Assembly: GCF_000011345.1 (NCBI RefSeq)
Contig: NC_004113.1
Coordinates: forward strand, 1,054,001-1,118,000
Length of the DNA: 64,000 bases
Reading direction: 5' to 3'
Source: Thermosynechococcus vestitus BP-1
GTDB lineage: Bacteria > Cyanobacteriota > Cyanobacteriia > Thermosynechococcales > Thermosynechococcaceae
Shown here: piece by piece, positions 9,242 to 18,653 of the stretch
Position numbering within the stretch: the stretch's first letter is position 1
Layout: every line of letters starts with the position of its first letter
Translations under genes and position numbers: made by a program
Notes under the pieces: generated by a model
The model's database searches: none
Seen by the model: the letters and a program-made list of their open reading frames with translations, nothing else
Told to the model about the DNA's origin: nothing

Positions 9242-10129
9242 TTAGGGGGCGATCGCCGCCGGCTCCTTCAGCAGTGGAAACCCCAGAGCCTCCCGTTGTT
9301 GGACATAGGCTTGGGCAACCCGCCGGGCCAATCCGCGAATGCGACCAATGTAGCGCGTGCGCTCTGCCACCGAAATGACGCCGCGGGCATCCAGCAGGTT
9401 AAAGGTGTGGGAACACTTGAGCACATAATCCAAACTGGGCAGTACCAACTGCTTTTCTAGAAGCTGCTCCGCCTCCTGCTGGTAGAGACTAAAAAGCGTG
9501 AACAATCGTTCCGGGTCGGAGGCTTCAAAGTTGTAGGTGGATTGCTCAATTTCCCCTTGGAGATGGACATCGCCATAGGTGAGGGTAGAGTTCCATCGGA
9601 TACTGGCGATCGCATCCACCTCCTGGAGGTACATGGTCAACCGTTCTAGGCCGTAGGTAATTTCAATGGAGACCGGCCGACAATCCAGACCACCGCACTG
9701 CTGGAAGTAGGTAAACTGGGTCACTTCCATGCCATCTAGCCACACCTCCCAGCCTACCCCCCACGCGCCGACGGCAGCATCCTCCCAGTTGTCTTCGACA
9801 AAGCGAATGTCATGATCTTGGGGGCGAATGCCAAGGGCGCGCAGTGACTCCAAATAGATCTCTTGGATATTGTCGGGAGAGGGCTTAATCAGCACTTGGT
9901 ACTGGTAGTAGTACTGATAGCGGTTGGGATTCTCGCCATAGCGGCCATCCGCTGGTCGCCGACAGGGTTCGACATAGGCCACTGCCCAAGGTTCAGGGCC
10001 GAGGGCCCGCAAAAAGGTATGGGGGCTTTTGGTACCGGCGCCTTTTTCCACATCGTAGGGCTGAGCAATCAGGCATCCCTGAGCCGCCCAAAATTGGTGC
10101 AGTGTTGCAATAACGTCCTGAAAGTACAT
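9242..10129 (-). CDS. glyQ: glycyl-tRNA synthetase alpha subunit
   Basis: Catalytic subunit of the bacterial alpha2-beta2 glycyl-tRNA synthetase. The sequence begins [20 protein letters not shown], the usual start of the family, and contains [40 protein letters not shown] and [20 protein letters not shown]. The length of 295 residues is standard. The open frame extends upstream to 10243 inside cysH, but that part has no homology; the ATG at 10129 lies four bases after the cysH stop, so the two are probably cotranslated. The beta subunit gene is not in the window, which is common in cyanobacteria. Confidence 0.97.
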   Translation of the reverse strand: MYFQDVIATLHQFWAAQGCLIAQPYDVEKGAGTKSPHTFLRALGPEPWAVAYVEPCRRPADGRYGENPNRYQYYYQYQVLIKPSPDNIQEIYLESLRALGIRPQDHDIRFVEDNWEDAAVGAWGVGWEVWLDGMEVTQFTYFQQCGGLDCRPVSIEITYGLERLTMYLQEVDAIASIRWNSTLTYGDVHLQGEIEQSTYNFEASDPERLFTLFSLYQQEAEQLLEKQLVLPSLDYVLKCSHTFNLLDARGVISVAERTRYIGRIRGLARRVAQAYVQQREALGFPLLKEPAAIAP

Positions 10130-10133
10130 CGGC

Positions 10134-10874
10134 TTAGATGTGAATCCCGCACTCGGTTTTGCCCATGCCGCGCCAGCGACCGGCCCGTTCATCTTCCCCC
10201 TCGGCGATAGGGGTGGTGAGGGGCTCATCGCCAATGCTGGCATAGCCGCGATCGTGGAGGGGATTGTAAATCACCCCGTGCTCCATCACATAGGCCCAAG
10301 TTTGTTTCCGTGTCCAAGCAGCAAGGGGATTAATTTTCAGACGACCCTCTTTGTCCAGTTCCACATAGGGCATATTGGCACGGGTGAGCGCTTGATCGCG
10401 ACGCCGGCCGGTAATCCAAGCCACAGTATGCAGTTCTGCCAAGCCCCGTTGCAGCGGTTCAATTTTAGTGAGATGGTGAAACTGCTCAACATTGGTTTCC
10501 CAAAGTTTGTCGCCATAGCGGGCAGCAAAGGCTTCGCGGCTGTCAACATCAGGGATTTTGTAGGTGCGCAAATCCAGACTGTATTTTTCCTTGGCCTGCT
10601 GCACAAATGCTAGGGTCTCGGCAAAGTGATGGAGCGTGTCCAAAAAGAGAACGGGCACCGGTGGATTGGGGCGCAGATCACGGTACAGCAGATCTGTAAT
10701 CACCATGTCATCTACGTTAAAGGCACTGGTCTGCACCAGCCCCTGGGGAATTTCTGTGACGGCCCATGCCAAAATGTCACGGGGATGTGCCCCTTCAAAG
10801 CGTTGGTTGAGGGCATCGAGGTCAAAGCTTACGGAGGCAGCCATAGGCGGTGTTAGCATGGTTTTAGAAAACAT
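10134..10874 (-). CDS. cysH: phosphoadenosine phosphosulfate reductase
   Basis: Reduces PAPS to sulfite with thioredoxin, a step in sulfate assimilation after ATP sulfurylase, which is encoded at 26.3 kb. Family features visible are [33 protein letters not shown], the nucleotide-binding [15 protein letters not shown] and the C-terminal ECGIHI with the catalytic cysteine. The extra cysteine pairs that bind an iron-sulfur cluster in APS reductases are not seen, so PAPS is the likely substrate. The start may be 10874 or the ATG at 10859. glyQ follows after four bases. Confidence 0.94.
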   Translation of the reverse strand: MFSKTMLTPPMAASVSFDLDALNQRFEGAHPRDILAWAVTEIPQGLVQTSAFNVDDMVITDLLYRDLRPNPPVPVLFLDTLHHFAETLAFVQQAKEKYSLDLRTYKIPDVDSREAFAARYGDKLWETNVEQFHHLTKIEPLQRGLAELHTVAWITGRRRDQALTRANMPYVELDKEGRLKINPLAAWTRKQTWAYVMEHGVIYNPLHDRGYASIGDEPLTTPIAEGEDERAGRWRGMGKTECGIHI

Positions 10875-11064
10875 CCTTTAGCTTACCAATAAAACCACAT
10901 CAACATTGCGCTCATCCCAACGGCAATTGATGAATGAAGACCACACCGCAGATAGGCCGCATTTGCCCTGATCCTATCCTGGCCAAGCAGCAGGCAACCC
11001 AGACGCCGCCCAAAAACCACCCCTGAAGCCCCCAGACAAAAGCAGTGCCAGTGTAGCGTTAACC

Positions 11065-14000
11065 ATGACCTCGCCCCTTTCCAGTGCGACCTTGAACCAA
11101 CTGACCCCATTGCTGGGTAGCCTAGCTCGGCTGGTCGCCCGCGGCTCACCCCTCAACAACCGGCAGTTGCAGACCCTCCTCCTGGGCGTTGATCTGGAAG
11201 AAGACCCCGCCGCCCTAGCGGAACTCCAGCGCTGGGGACAATTGCTGACACAACTGCACCAGAACCCCTCCGAGGACAACCGCCACGCCACCGTAGAAGC
11301 CTTAATGCTGCGCGGCCTAGGGGAAGCTGCGGTATTACTGGCCGTGGACACCGTTGCCGGCCGAGCCACCGAAACAGCCCCCCCCTCATCCCAAAGCCAA
11401 CGTCTGAGGGCAAGCGTGGCCAGGTTAGACCTAGGAATGCTTGCCCCCGGCCAGAGGGCAACAGCCGAGTTTGAAGTGACCGGGGGCCCTGGGCAAATCG
11501 TCGTCGAGAGCAGCCAAGTGCAGGTGAGCCCCCAACAGTTCGGAGCCGGGACCACCCGCATTCAGGTGGTAGTGAAGCCCCTGAGGTCTGGCGTCGTGTG
11601 GACACCGCTGCGGCTAGTGACAGCCAGGGAGACCCTAGAGGTGCCCCTAGTGGTGCAGTGGTCAGATTTCCAGACGGCACCGGCAGGCCTGGTGGTTGCC
11701 CCCGATGGCAGCGGTGACTTTCGCACGCTGGCAGAAGCAGTACAGAGCGTCTCAGCCGGCGCCACCCTCTACCTGAAGGCCGGCACACATCGCCTGGAGC
11801 ATCCCTTGACCATTGATAAAGCGCTCACACTGATCGGGGAGGGCATGGAAACCACCCGCATCGTTTGTGAGGGCGAAGGGTGGGTTGTGAAGTTTGCAGG
11901 GGAGGGGCTGTTCAGTGCCAGCGACATTGCCTTTGTGCACGAAGGCAGCGGCTGGGCCGATGTGGTTGAGGTGAATAGGGGTGAGATATCCTTTGTGCGC
12001 TGCCGCTTCAGCGGTGGCGTGCGGGATGTGGTCAATAAGCGCGGCGGGGATGGCCTGTGGCTAGGTGGAACCGTCACAGGACTGGTGAGCAACTGCCAGG
12101 CCACGGGAAATCAGTGGGTAGGCATCCGGGTCTGCGAGCAGGCGCAACCAACCCTGGAGGGCAACACCTGCCAGGAGAATAAGGGGAGCGGCATCGCCTA
12201 CTTTGGTAGGGCAGCAGGCATCGCCCGCCAGAACACCTGCAGCAATAACGAGTCCTGCGGCATCTATGTGCGCGAGCAGGCGCAGCCAACCCTGGAGGGC
12301 AACACCTGCAAGGAGAACAAGGAGTGCGGCATCGCCTACGTTGGCAGTGCAGGGGGCATCGCCCGCCAGAACACCTGCAGCAGCAATGGGGACCATGGCA
12401 TCTATGTGTGCTTGTACGCGCAACCAACCCTGGAGGGCAACACCTGCCAGGGGAACAACAAGTGCGGCATCGCCTACGTTGACAGTGCAGGGGGCGTGGC
12501 TCGCCAGAACACCTGCAGCGACAATGGGAAGCAGGGCATCTATGTCGACCAGCGAGCGCAACCAACCCTGGAGGGCAACACCTGCCAGGGGAACAACAAG
12601 TGCGGCATCGCCTACGTTGGCAGTGCAGGGGGCGTGGCTCGCCAGAATACCTGCAGCGACAATGGATGCGGCATTATTGTGGGCCAGCAAGCGCAGCCAA
12701 CCCTGGAGGGCAACACCTGCCAGGGGAACAAGTTGAACGGCATCGCCTACGTTGGCAGTACAGGGGGCATCGCCCGCCAGAACACCTGCAGCGACAATGA
12801 GTACCATGGCATCGAGTTGGGCGAGCAGGCACAACCAACCCTGGAGGGCAACACCTGCCAGGGGAACAAGAGGAGCGGCATCGCCTACGTTGACAGTGCA
12901 GCGGGCATCGCTCGCCAGAATACCTGCAACGACAATGGATGCGGCATTGTTGTGGGCGAGCAAGCGCAGCCAACCCTGGAGGGCAACACCTGCCAGGGGA
13001 ACAAGTTGAACGGCATCGCCTACGTTGGCAGTACAGGGGGCATAGCTCGCCAGAACACCTGCAGCAATAACGAGTCCTGCGGCATCTATGTGGGCGAGCA
13101 AGCGCAACCAACCCTGGAGGGCAACACCTGCCAGGGGAACACGTGGAGCGGCATCGCCTACGTTGGCAGTGCAGGGGGCATCGCCCGCCAGAATACCTGC
13201 AGCAATAACGAGTCCTGCGGCATCGATGTGGGCGAGCAGGCGCAACCAACCCTGGAGGGCAACACCTGCCAGGGGAACGAAGGCACCGGCATCGCCTACT
13301 TTGGCAGTACAGGGGGCATCGCTCGCCAGAACACCTGCAGTGGCAATGAGTTCGGCATTATTGTGGGCCAGCAAGCGCAGCCAACCCTGGAGGAGAACGC
13401 CTGCCAGGGGAACAAGGAGTGCGGCATCGCCTACGTTGACAGTGCAGGGGGCGTGGCTCGCCAGAACACCTGCAGCGGCAATGGGAAGCAAGGCATCTAT
13501 GTGGGCGAGCAGGCACAACCAACCCTAGAGGACAACACCTGCCAGGGGAACAAGCAGTGCGGCATCGCCTACCGTGAACGTGCATCAGGCATCGCTCGCC
13601 AGAATACCTGCAGCAATAACGAGTCCTGCGGCATTCTTGTGGAGGAGGAGGCGCAACCAACCCTGGAGGGCAACACCTGCCAGGGGAACGAAGACACCGG
13701 CATCGCCTACTTTGACAGTGCAGGGGGCGTGGCTCGCCAGAACACCTGCAGCGACAATGGGAAGCAGGGCATCTATGTCGACCAGCGAGCGCAACCAACC
13801 CTGGAGGGCAACACCTGCCAGGAGAACAAGGGAAGCGGCATCGTCTACGTTGGCAGTACAGGGGGCATCGCTCGCCAGAACACCTGCAGTGGCAATGAGT
13901 TCGGCATTATTGTGGGCCAGCAAGCGCAGCCAACCCTAGAGGAGAACGCCTGCCAGGGGAACAAGGAGTGCGGCATCGCCTACGTTGACAGTGCAGGGGG

Positions 14001-16185
14001 CGTGGCTCGCCAGAACACCTGCAGCGGCAATGGGGACCATGGCATCTATGTGGGCGAGCAGGCACAACCAACCCTGGAGGGCAACACCTGCCAGGGGAAC
14101 AACAAGTGCGGCATCGCCTACGTTGGCAGTGCAGGGGGCATCGCCCGCCAGAACACCTGCAGCAGCAATGGGGACCATGGCATCTATGTGGGCGAGCAGG
14201 CGCAGCCAACCCTGGAGGGCAACACCTGCCAGGGGAACAACAAGTGCGGCATCGCCTACGTTGACAGTGCAGGGGGCATCGCTCGCCAGAACACCTGCAG
14301 CGGCAATGAGTACCATGGCATCTATGTGGGCGAGCAGGCGCAACCAACCCTGGAGGGCAACACCTGCCAGGGGAACAAGGGGAGCGGCATCGCCTACTTT
14401 GACAGTGCAGCGGGCATCGCCCGCCAGAACACCTGCAGCGGCAATGAGCGCCATGGCATCTATGTCAGCGAGCAGGCGCAACCAACCCTGGAGGGCAACA
14501 CCTGCCAGGGGAACAAGGGGAGCGGCATCGCCTACTTTGACAGTGCAGCGGGCATCGCCCGCCAGAACACCTGCAGCGGCAATGAGGACTATGGCATCTA
14601 TGTCGTGCGCGCCCAGCCAACCCTGGAGGAGAACACCTGCCAGGGGAACAACAAGTGCGGCATCGCCTACCTCTCTACCGACTTTTTGAGAGATGTTGTT
14701 AGGGCACTTATCAACGACTTGCACAGTGCAGAGGGCATCGCTCGCCAGAACACCTGCAGCAATAACGAGTCCTGCGGCATTCTTGTGGAGGAGGAGGCGC
14801 AACCAACCCTGGAGGGCAACACCTGCCAGCGGAACAAGGAGAGCGGCATCGCCTACGGTGGCAGCCCAGGGGGCATCGCTCGCCAGAACACCTGCAGCAA
14901 TAACGAGTCCTGCGGCATTCTTGTGGAGGAGGATGCGCAACCAACCCTGGAGGGCAACACCTGCCAGGGGAACAAGGAGAGCGGCATCGCCTACGTTGGC
15001 AGTGCAGGGGGCGTGGCTCGCCAGAATACCTGCAGCGGCAATGAGTACAATGGCATCTATGTGGACTGGAAAGCGCAGCCAACCCTGGAGGGCAACACCT
15101 GCCAAGGGAACAAGAAGTGCGGCATCGCCTACTTTGGTAATGCAGGGGGCATCGCTCGCCAGAATACCTGCAGCGGCAATGAGAGGTATGGCATCGGTGT
15201 GGGCGAGCAGGCGCAGCCAACCCTGGAGGGCAACACCTGCCAGGGGAACAAGGGGAGCGGCATCGCCTACTTTGGTAATGCAGGGGGCATCGCTCGCCAG
15301 AATACCTGCAGCGGCAATGAGTACAATGGCATCGGTGTGGGCAAGCAAGCGCAGCCAACCCTGGAGGGCAACACCTGCCAGGGGAACAAGCAGTGCGGCA
15401 TCGTCTACGGTGACAGTACAGGGGGCATCGCTCGCCAGAATACCTGCAGCGGCAACGAGTACCATGGCATCCAGTTGGGCGAGCAAGCGCAGCCAACCCT
15501 AGAGGGCAACACCTGCCAGGGGAACAACTTGTGCGGCATCGCCTACTTTGACAGTGCAGCGGGCATCGCTCGCCAGAATACCTGCAGCGGTAATGGGGAC
15601 GATGGCATCTATGTGTGCTTGTACGCACAACCAACCCTGGAGGGCAACACCTGCCAAGGGAACAGGGACTGCGGCATCGCCTACGTTGGCAGTACAGGGG
15701 GCATCGCTCGCCAGAATACCTGCAGCGGCAATGAGTACCATGGCATCCAGTTGGGCGAGCAAGCACAGCCAACCCTGGAGGGCAACACCTGCCAGGGGAA
15801 CAAGGGGAGCGGCATCGACTACGTTGACAGTGCAGGGGGCATCGCTCGCCAGAACACCTGCAGCGGCAATGAGTATCATGGCATCCAGTTGGGCGAGCAG
15901 GCACAACCAACCCTGGAGGGCAACACCTGCCAGGGGAACAAGCAAAGCGGCATCGCCTACGTTGGCAGTGCAGGGGGCGTGGCTCGCCAGAACACCTGCA
16001 GCGGCAATGAGGGGTATGGCATCGGTGTGGGCGAGCAGGCACAACCAACCCTGGAGGGCAACACCTGCCAGGGGAACAACGATAGCGGCATCTACGTGGC
16101 CTTCGCTGCCCGGCCCAGGTTGGGGAACAACCGTTGCCAGGGGAACAGGGGGAAGGATGTGTTAGTTCAATATTTAATATTTTGA
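11065..16185 (+). CDS. giant repetitive right-handed beta-helix protein (about 29 units of 46 residues)
   Basis: A 1706-residue protein with four parts: a helical region (1-110), an Ig-like beta domain (about 112-200, AEFEVTGGPGQIVVES), a pectin-lyase-like start (about 205-356, VAPDGSGDFRTLAEAV), then about 29 tandem units to the C-terminus. A unit holds two beta-helix coils: AQPTLEGNTCQGN-xxx-GIAYVGSA and GGIARQNTCSGN-xxx-GIYVGEQ. Every coil carries an NTC triplet, which would stack as Asn and Cys ladders. Units 4, 6, 9 and 13 lack one residue; unit 19 has a 16-residue net insertion. No signal peptide or membrane segment is seen. Family members include carbohydrate enzymes and adhesins, but no catalytic site is evident; the function is unknown. 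It stands alone, divergent from cysH. Confidence 0.85.
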   Translation: MTSPLSSATLNQLTPLLGSLARLVARGSPLNNRQLQTLLLGVDLEEDPAALAELQRWGQLLTQLHQNPSEDNRHATVEALMLRGLGEAAVLLAVDTVAGRATETAPPSSQSQRLRASVARLDLGMLAPGQRATAEFEVTGGPGQIVVESSQVQVSPQQFGAGTTRIQVVVKPLRSGVVWTPLRLVTARETLEVPLVVQWSDFQTAPAGLVVAPDGSGDFRTLAEAVQSVSAGATLYLKAGTHRLEHPLTIDKALTLIGEGMETTRIVCEGEGWVVKFAGEGLFSASDIAFVHEGSGWADVVEVNRGEISFVRCRFSGGVRDVVNKRGGDGLWLGGTVTGLVSNCQATGNQWVGIRVCEQAQPTLEGNTCQENKGSGIAYFGRAAGIARQNTCSNNESCGIYVREQAQPTLEGNTCKENKECGIAYVGSAGGIARQNTCSSNGDHGIYVCLYAQPTLEGNTCQGNNKCGIAYVDSAGGVARQNTCSDNGKQGIYVDQRAQPTLEGNTCQGNNKCGIAYVGSAGGVARQNTCSDNGCGIIVGQQAQPTLEGNTCQGNKLNGIAYVGSTGGIARQNTCSDNEYHGIELGEQAQPTLEGNTCQGNKRSGIAYVDSAAGIARQNTCNDNGCGIVVGEQAQPTLEGNTCQGNKLNGIAYVGSTGGIARQNTCSNNESCGIYVGEQAQPTLEGNTCQGNTWSGIAYVGSAGGIARQNTCSNNESCGIDVGEQAQPTLEGNTCQGNEGTGIAYFGSTGGIARQNTCSGNEFGIIVGQQAQPTLEENACQGNKECGIAYVDSAGGVARQNTCSGNGKQGIYVGEQAQPTLEDNTCQGNKQCGIAYRERASGIARQNTCSNNESCGILVEEEAQPTLEGNTCQGNEDTGIAYFDSAGGVARQNTCSDNGKQGIYVDQRAQPTLEGNTCQENKGSGIVYVGSTGGIARQNTCSGNEFGIIVGQQAQPTLEENACQGNKECGIAYVDSAGGVARQNTCSGNGDHGIYVGEQAQPTLEGNTCQGNNKCGIAYVGSAGGIARQNTCSSNGDHGIYVGEQAQPTLEGNTCQGNNKCGIAYVDSAGGIARQNTCSGNEYHGIYVGEQAQPTLEGNTCQGNKGSGIAYFDSAAGIARQNTCSGNERHGIYVSEQAQPTLEGNTCQGNKGSGIAYFDSAAGIARQNTCSGNEDYGIYVVRAQPTLEENTCQGNNKCGIAYLSTDFLRDVVRALINDLHSAEGIARQNTCSNNESCGILVEEEAQPTLEGNTCQRNKESGIAYGGSPGGIARQNTCSNNESCGILVEEDAQPTLEGNTCQGNKESGIAYVGSAGGVARQNTCSGNEYNGIYVDWKAQPTLEGNTCQGNKKCGIAYFGNAGGIARQNTCSGNERYGIGVGEQAQPTLEGNTCQGNKGSGIAYFGNAGGIARQNTCSGNEYNGIGVGKQAQPTLEGNTCQGNKQCGIVYGDSTGGIARQNTCSGNEYHGIQLGEQAQPTLEGNTCQGNNLCGIAYFDSAAGIARQNTCSGNGDDGIYVCLYAQPTLEGNTCQGNRDCGIAYVGSTGGIARQNTCSGNEYHGIQLGEQAQPTLEGNTCQGNKGSGIDYVDSAGGIARQNTCSGNEYHGIQLGEQAQPTLEGNTCQGNKQSGIAYVGSAGGVARQNTCSGNEGYGIGVGEQAQPTLEGNTCQGNNDSGIYVAFAARPRLGNNRCQGNRGKDVLVQYLIF
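12135..16095 (+). repeat. coding tandem repeat array, period 138 bp (some units 135)
   Basis: Tandem units of 138 bp encode the two-coil motif of the beta-helix protein. Conserved stretches such as CAACCCTGGAGGGCAACACC recur in almost every unit, while short variable windows lie just before each GGCATC (Gly-Ile). Four units are 135 bp and one is about 186 bp. A block of roughly 180 bp (units 9-10, from 13301) recurs almost base for base at 13850 (units 13-14), exactly 549 bp or four units later. This indicates recent unequal exchange or gene conversion within the array. Confidence 0.95.
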
Positions 16186-16362
16186 TGTGATGTGACTTTG
16201 GTGCCCTAGGTTTTCCTGATGGCAGTTGCGGCATGGTGGCTGCCCTTACCCTGCAGCCTACTTGGGGTGCCGCCAAACCCTTGGATCGCCCTGGCCAAGC
16301 CTACCCTCCATTGAGATCGAGACTCTTCGACAAGCTGCACTACCGCGTCCCTGCCAAGGGGA

Positions 16363-17070
16363 TTACTGCTGCTGAATTTTTAACGCCGATGGGCGATCGC
16401 CAAAAATAGCCGTACCAATGCGCACCATCGTTGCACCGGCCTGCACCGCCAGAGGATAGTCTTGGGTCATCCCCATGGAGTACTCCTGCCACCGGAGCTG
16501 CTGCCATCCCTTTGTGCTCAGTTCCTCACCCCAAGCCCGCAATTCCTGAAATACTTGCAACTGTTCTGAGGGGGCCAACCCCAAGGGCAGAATGGTCATC
16601 AGACCCCAGCAGCGCAGATGGAGGAGAGCATCCAGTTGGGGCAGGGCGGCCTCTAGGTCCGATTTTTCCCAGCCATATTTTTGGGGGTCGGGGCGGAGTT
16701 TGACCTGCAGGAGACAGCGGGGACTGGCTGCCCCCCTCTCCTTGAGGAGGGTATCGATCCGCTCGGCCAACTTCCAGCGGTCAACGGTATGAATCCAGTC
16801 AAAGAGTTGCAGCGCCTGCCGTACTTTATTCGTTTGCAAATGGCCAATCAGATGCCAGGTAATATCCGTGAGGTCAGCCAATTCAGCGCGTTTGCTGGCA
16901 GCTTCCTGCACACGACTTTCGCCAAAATCCCGAATGCCGGCCTCATAGGCAGCACGAATTGCAGCCGCTGGCATGAACTTGCTGACGGCAATTAGGCGGA
17001 CATGGGGAGGCAGCGTTGATTTGAGGTGGCTGGCGCGATCGCGAATTTCAGCAGCGGATAACACAGGCAA
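16363..17070 (-). CDS. pyridoxal phosphate homeostasis protein (YggS/PLPBP family)
   Basis: A 235-residue alanine-racemase-like barrel that binds pyridoxal 5'-phosphate and buffers its level, without known catalysis. The PLP lysine is in IAVSKFMPAAAI (about residue 30). Other family marks are RDFGESRVQEAASKR, TWHLIGHLQTNKV, WGLMTILP, the SMGMTQDYPLAV motif and the closing VRIGTAIFGDR. The length is normal. It lies between the beta-helix gene and a divergent secreted protein gene. In many cyanobacteria it neighbours sepF; no such gene is here. Confidence 0.95.
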   Translation of the reverse strand: MPVLSAAEIRDRASHLKSTLPPHVRLIAVSKFMPAAAIRAAYEAGIRDFGESRVQEAASKRAELADLTDITWHLIGHLQTNKVRQALQLFDWIHTVDRWKLAERIDTLLKERGAASPRCLLQVKLRPDPQKYGWEKSDLEAALPQLDALLHLRCWGLMTILPLGLAPSEQLQVFQELRAWGEELSTKGWQQLRWQEYSMGMTQDYPLAVQAGATMVRIGTAIFGDRPSALKIQQQ

Positions 17071-17181
17071 TGTCTGGGCAAGGATGCTTTTTGATCGTAA
17101 AACCCCGTTGCAAAAAGTGAAACCATGGCAGGATTTTCAGTCTTGTTGGCTAGGCTAGAGGGTAGGATTCAGAACACTGCT

Positions 17182-18651
17182 ATGGCTTTGCCCCTCAAGC
17201 TCTCCCTTGGTCTTATTGGTTTACTGGCGCTGGCTCCCCTTTTAGGGGGGGAGTTGCTCTCCCCAGGAAAAAACTTGATGTCCTCCGCCCAAGGTCAACC
17301 CCATTGGGGCATTGAATCAACCCCAACGCCACCCCCTCGATCCGATCCCCCACCGCCTATGGCTGACGACGATCGCTACCGCCAAGTGATTGAGCGCACC
17401 CGCAGCATGATCGACAACCCAGAGGCGCAGCGCCTTGCCCGGCAGTATGGCCTGAATATTGTTGACCTCACCTGGGAGGACACGGCTCGCTACCACAACT
17501 CCGCTGTGGGCCCCAATATCAGCGATATGACGATTCAAATCCAGCAGTACAACCCACGCACCAAGGGGTATGAACTGAGTCTGATGCCAGTGATTCGCTT
17601 TCCCAACTTTAGCGATCGCACTGCCGATATTCCCCTCGAACGCTTCTTTATCCTTGTGGGCAATGAAAAGGGCCAGTCGCTGCGGCGGGTCAACCTCAAG
17701 GAATTCCTCGGTAACTTCCGCAACTATCTCCACAACCCGCGATCGTGGGCAGGGAATCGTCGCTCCCTTTTGGCGGATCGCGATAGCCATGTGCTGGTGA
17801 GTGCCCAAGCCTGCTTCCTACCAATTTCGCCCCAAGGGGAAGCCACCTTTAACCCCGTCCTCTTTAACTACCAGAGCTACGAAAAAAATCCAGCGGTTTT
17901 AGCAATTCTCGCCACCCGCCAAGGTACCAGTGCCACCGTCATTGACAACAAACGGGATGCCTTTGCAGCCGGCCAAACCTGGGGACAGCGGTTATTTTTC
18001 AACAAGAATGGCGAACGGGCAAGCCTAGTGGGACAACGCGCCAGTGATTTTGGCCGCCGCAGTGGCGGTCGGGAAATACCCTCTGCCCAAGCGGAAGCCG
18101 CCGGGATGAATATGGTGATGGTGATCCAAGTGCCCCTGAAGCAAACCCCGCGGCCCCGACCAGCAATGCCCGGCCCTGCTCTGATGGAAGCCGCACCCAG
18201 CGTTAGTCGCTCCAATGTGGAGGCAGCAGTAATTAGCTATGGCCGGGTGGAAGGCCCCTTCACTGAAATTGATAACTTGCCCATCGAGCGAGATCCCCGC
18301 TTCCCAATCCGTGTGACAGTGCAATTCTATAAAGCGACCGACAATGGCGTTGTCTCTGCTAAGGATATGCGCCACATCAGGGATCAAATTGCCAAAGTCT
18401 ATAGCAATGCCGATGATGTCGGTAGCCTCGTCATTGATGGTGATAGGGGTCGCCCCACAGAATACACAGGCAGCAAGCAGGAACCCCCCGGCTGGTGGGA
18501 AGACTTCTGGCAACGCCACGAACAAAATACGGGTCAAACCCGTGAGGAGGCCCTAGAAATGTTACGGCGATTGCGGGGCAAAGACTGGCTGCCAAGGTCA
18601 CAACAGGAATTGGAACAGGCACTGAAGGCACTGCAACAGTCGCCCCAATAA
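17182..18651 (+). CDS. secreted protein of unknown function
   Basis: The 489-residue product begins with a signal peptide or anchor (LSLGLIGLLALAPLLGG), then a Pro-rich linker (TPTPPPRSDPPPPM) and a large soluble domain. It contains RQYGLNIVDLTWEDTARY and NISDMTIQIQQYNP near the front and a C-terminal helical part. I associate this with a protein conserved in cyanobacteria, without known role. The frame is open from 17125, but the ATG at 17182 puts the signal peptide at the N-terminus. Periplasmic or lipid-anchored location is inferred. Confidence 0.75.
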   Translation: MALPLKLSLGLIGLLALAPLLGGELLSPGKNLMSSAQGQPHWGIESTPTPPPRSDPPPPMADDDRYRQVIERTRSMIDNPEAQRLARQYGLNIVDLTWEDTARYHNSAVGPNISDMTIQIQQYNPRTKGYELSLMPVIRFPNFSDRTADIPLERFFILVGNEKGQSLRRVNLKEFLGNFRNYLHNPRSWAGNRRSLLADRDSHVLVSAQACFLPISPQGEATFNPVLFNYQSYEKNPAVLAILATRQGTSATVIDNKRDAFAAGQTWGQRLFFNKNGERASLVGQRASDFGRRSGGREIPSAQAEAAGMNMVMVIQVPLKQTPRPRPAMPGPALMEAAPSVSRSNVEAAVISYGRVEGPFTEIDNLPIERDPRFPIRVTVQFYKATDNGVVSAKDMRHIRDQIAKVYSNADDVGSLVIDGDRGRPTEYTGSKQEPPGWWEDFWQRHEQNTGQTREEALEMLRRLRGKDWLPRSQQELEQALKALQQSPQ

Positions 18652-18653
18652 AG

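Noticed and set aside
12135-16095. Regular repeats that could suggest a CRISPR array
   Set aside because: The period is 138 bp with no unique spacers, and the repeats are part of one continuous reading frame with protein-level constraints.
12061-16276. Long minus-strand and alternative plus-strand open frames (up to 521 codons) across the beta-helix gene
   Set aside because: They arise because the 138-bp repeat is a multiple of three and lacks stops in several frames; products are monotonous Cys/Arg/Pro or Ala/Gly strings without independent start signals.
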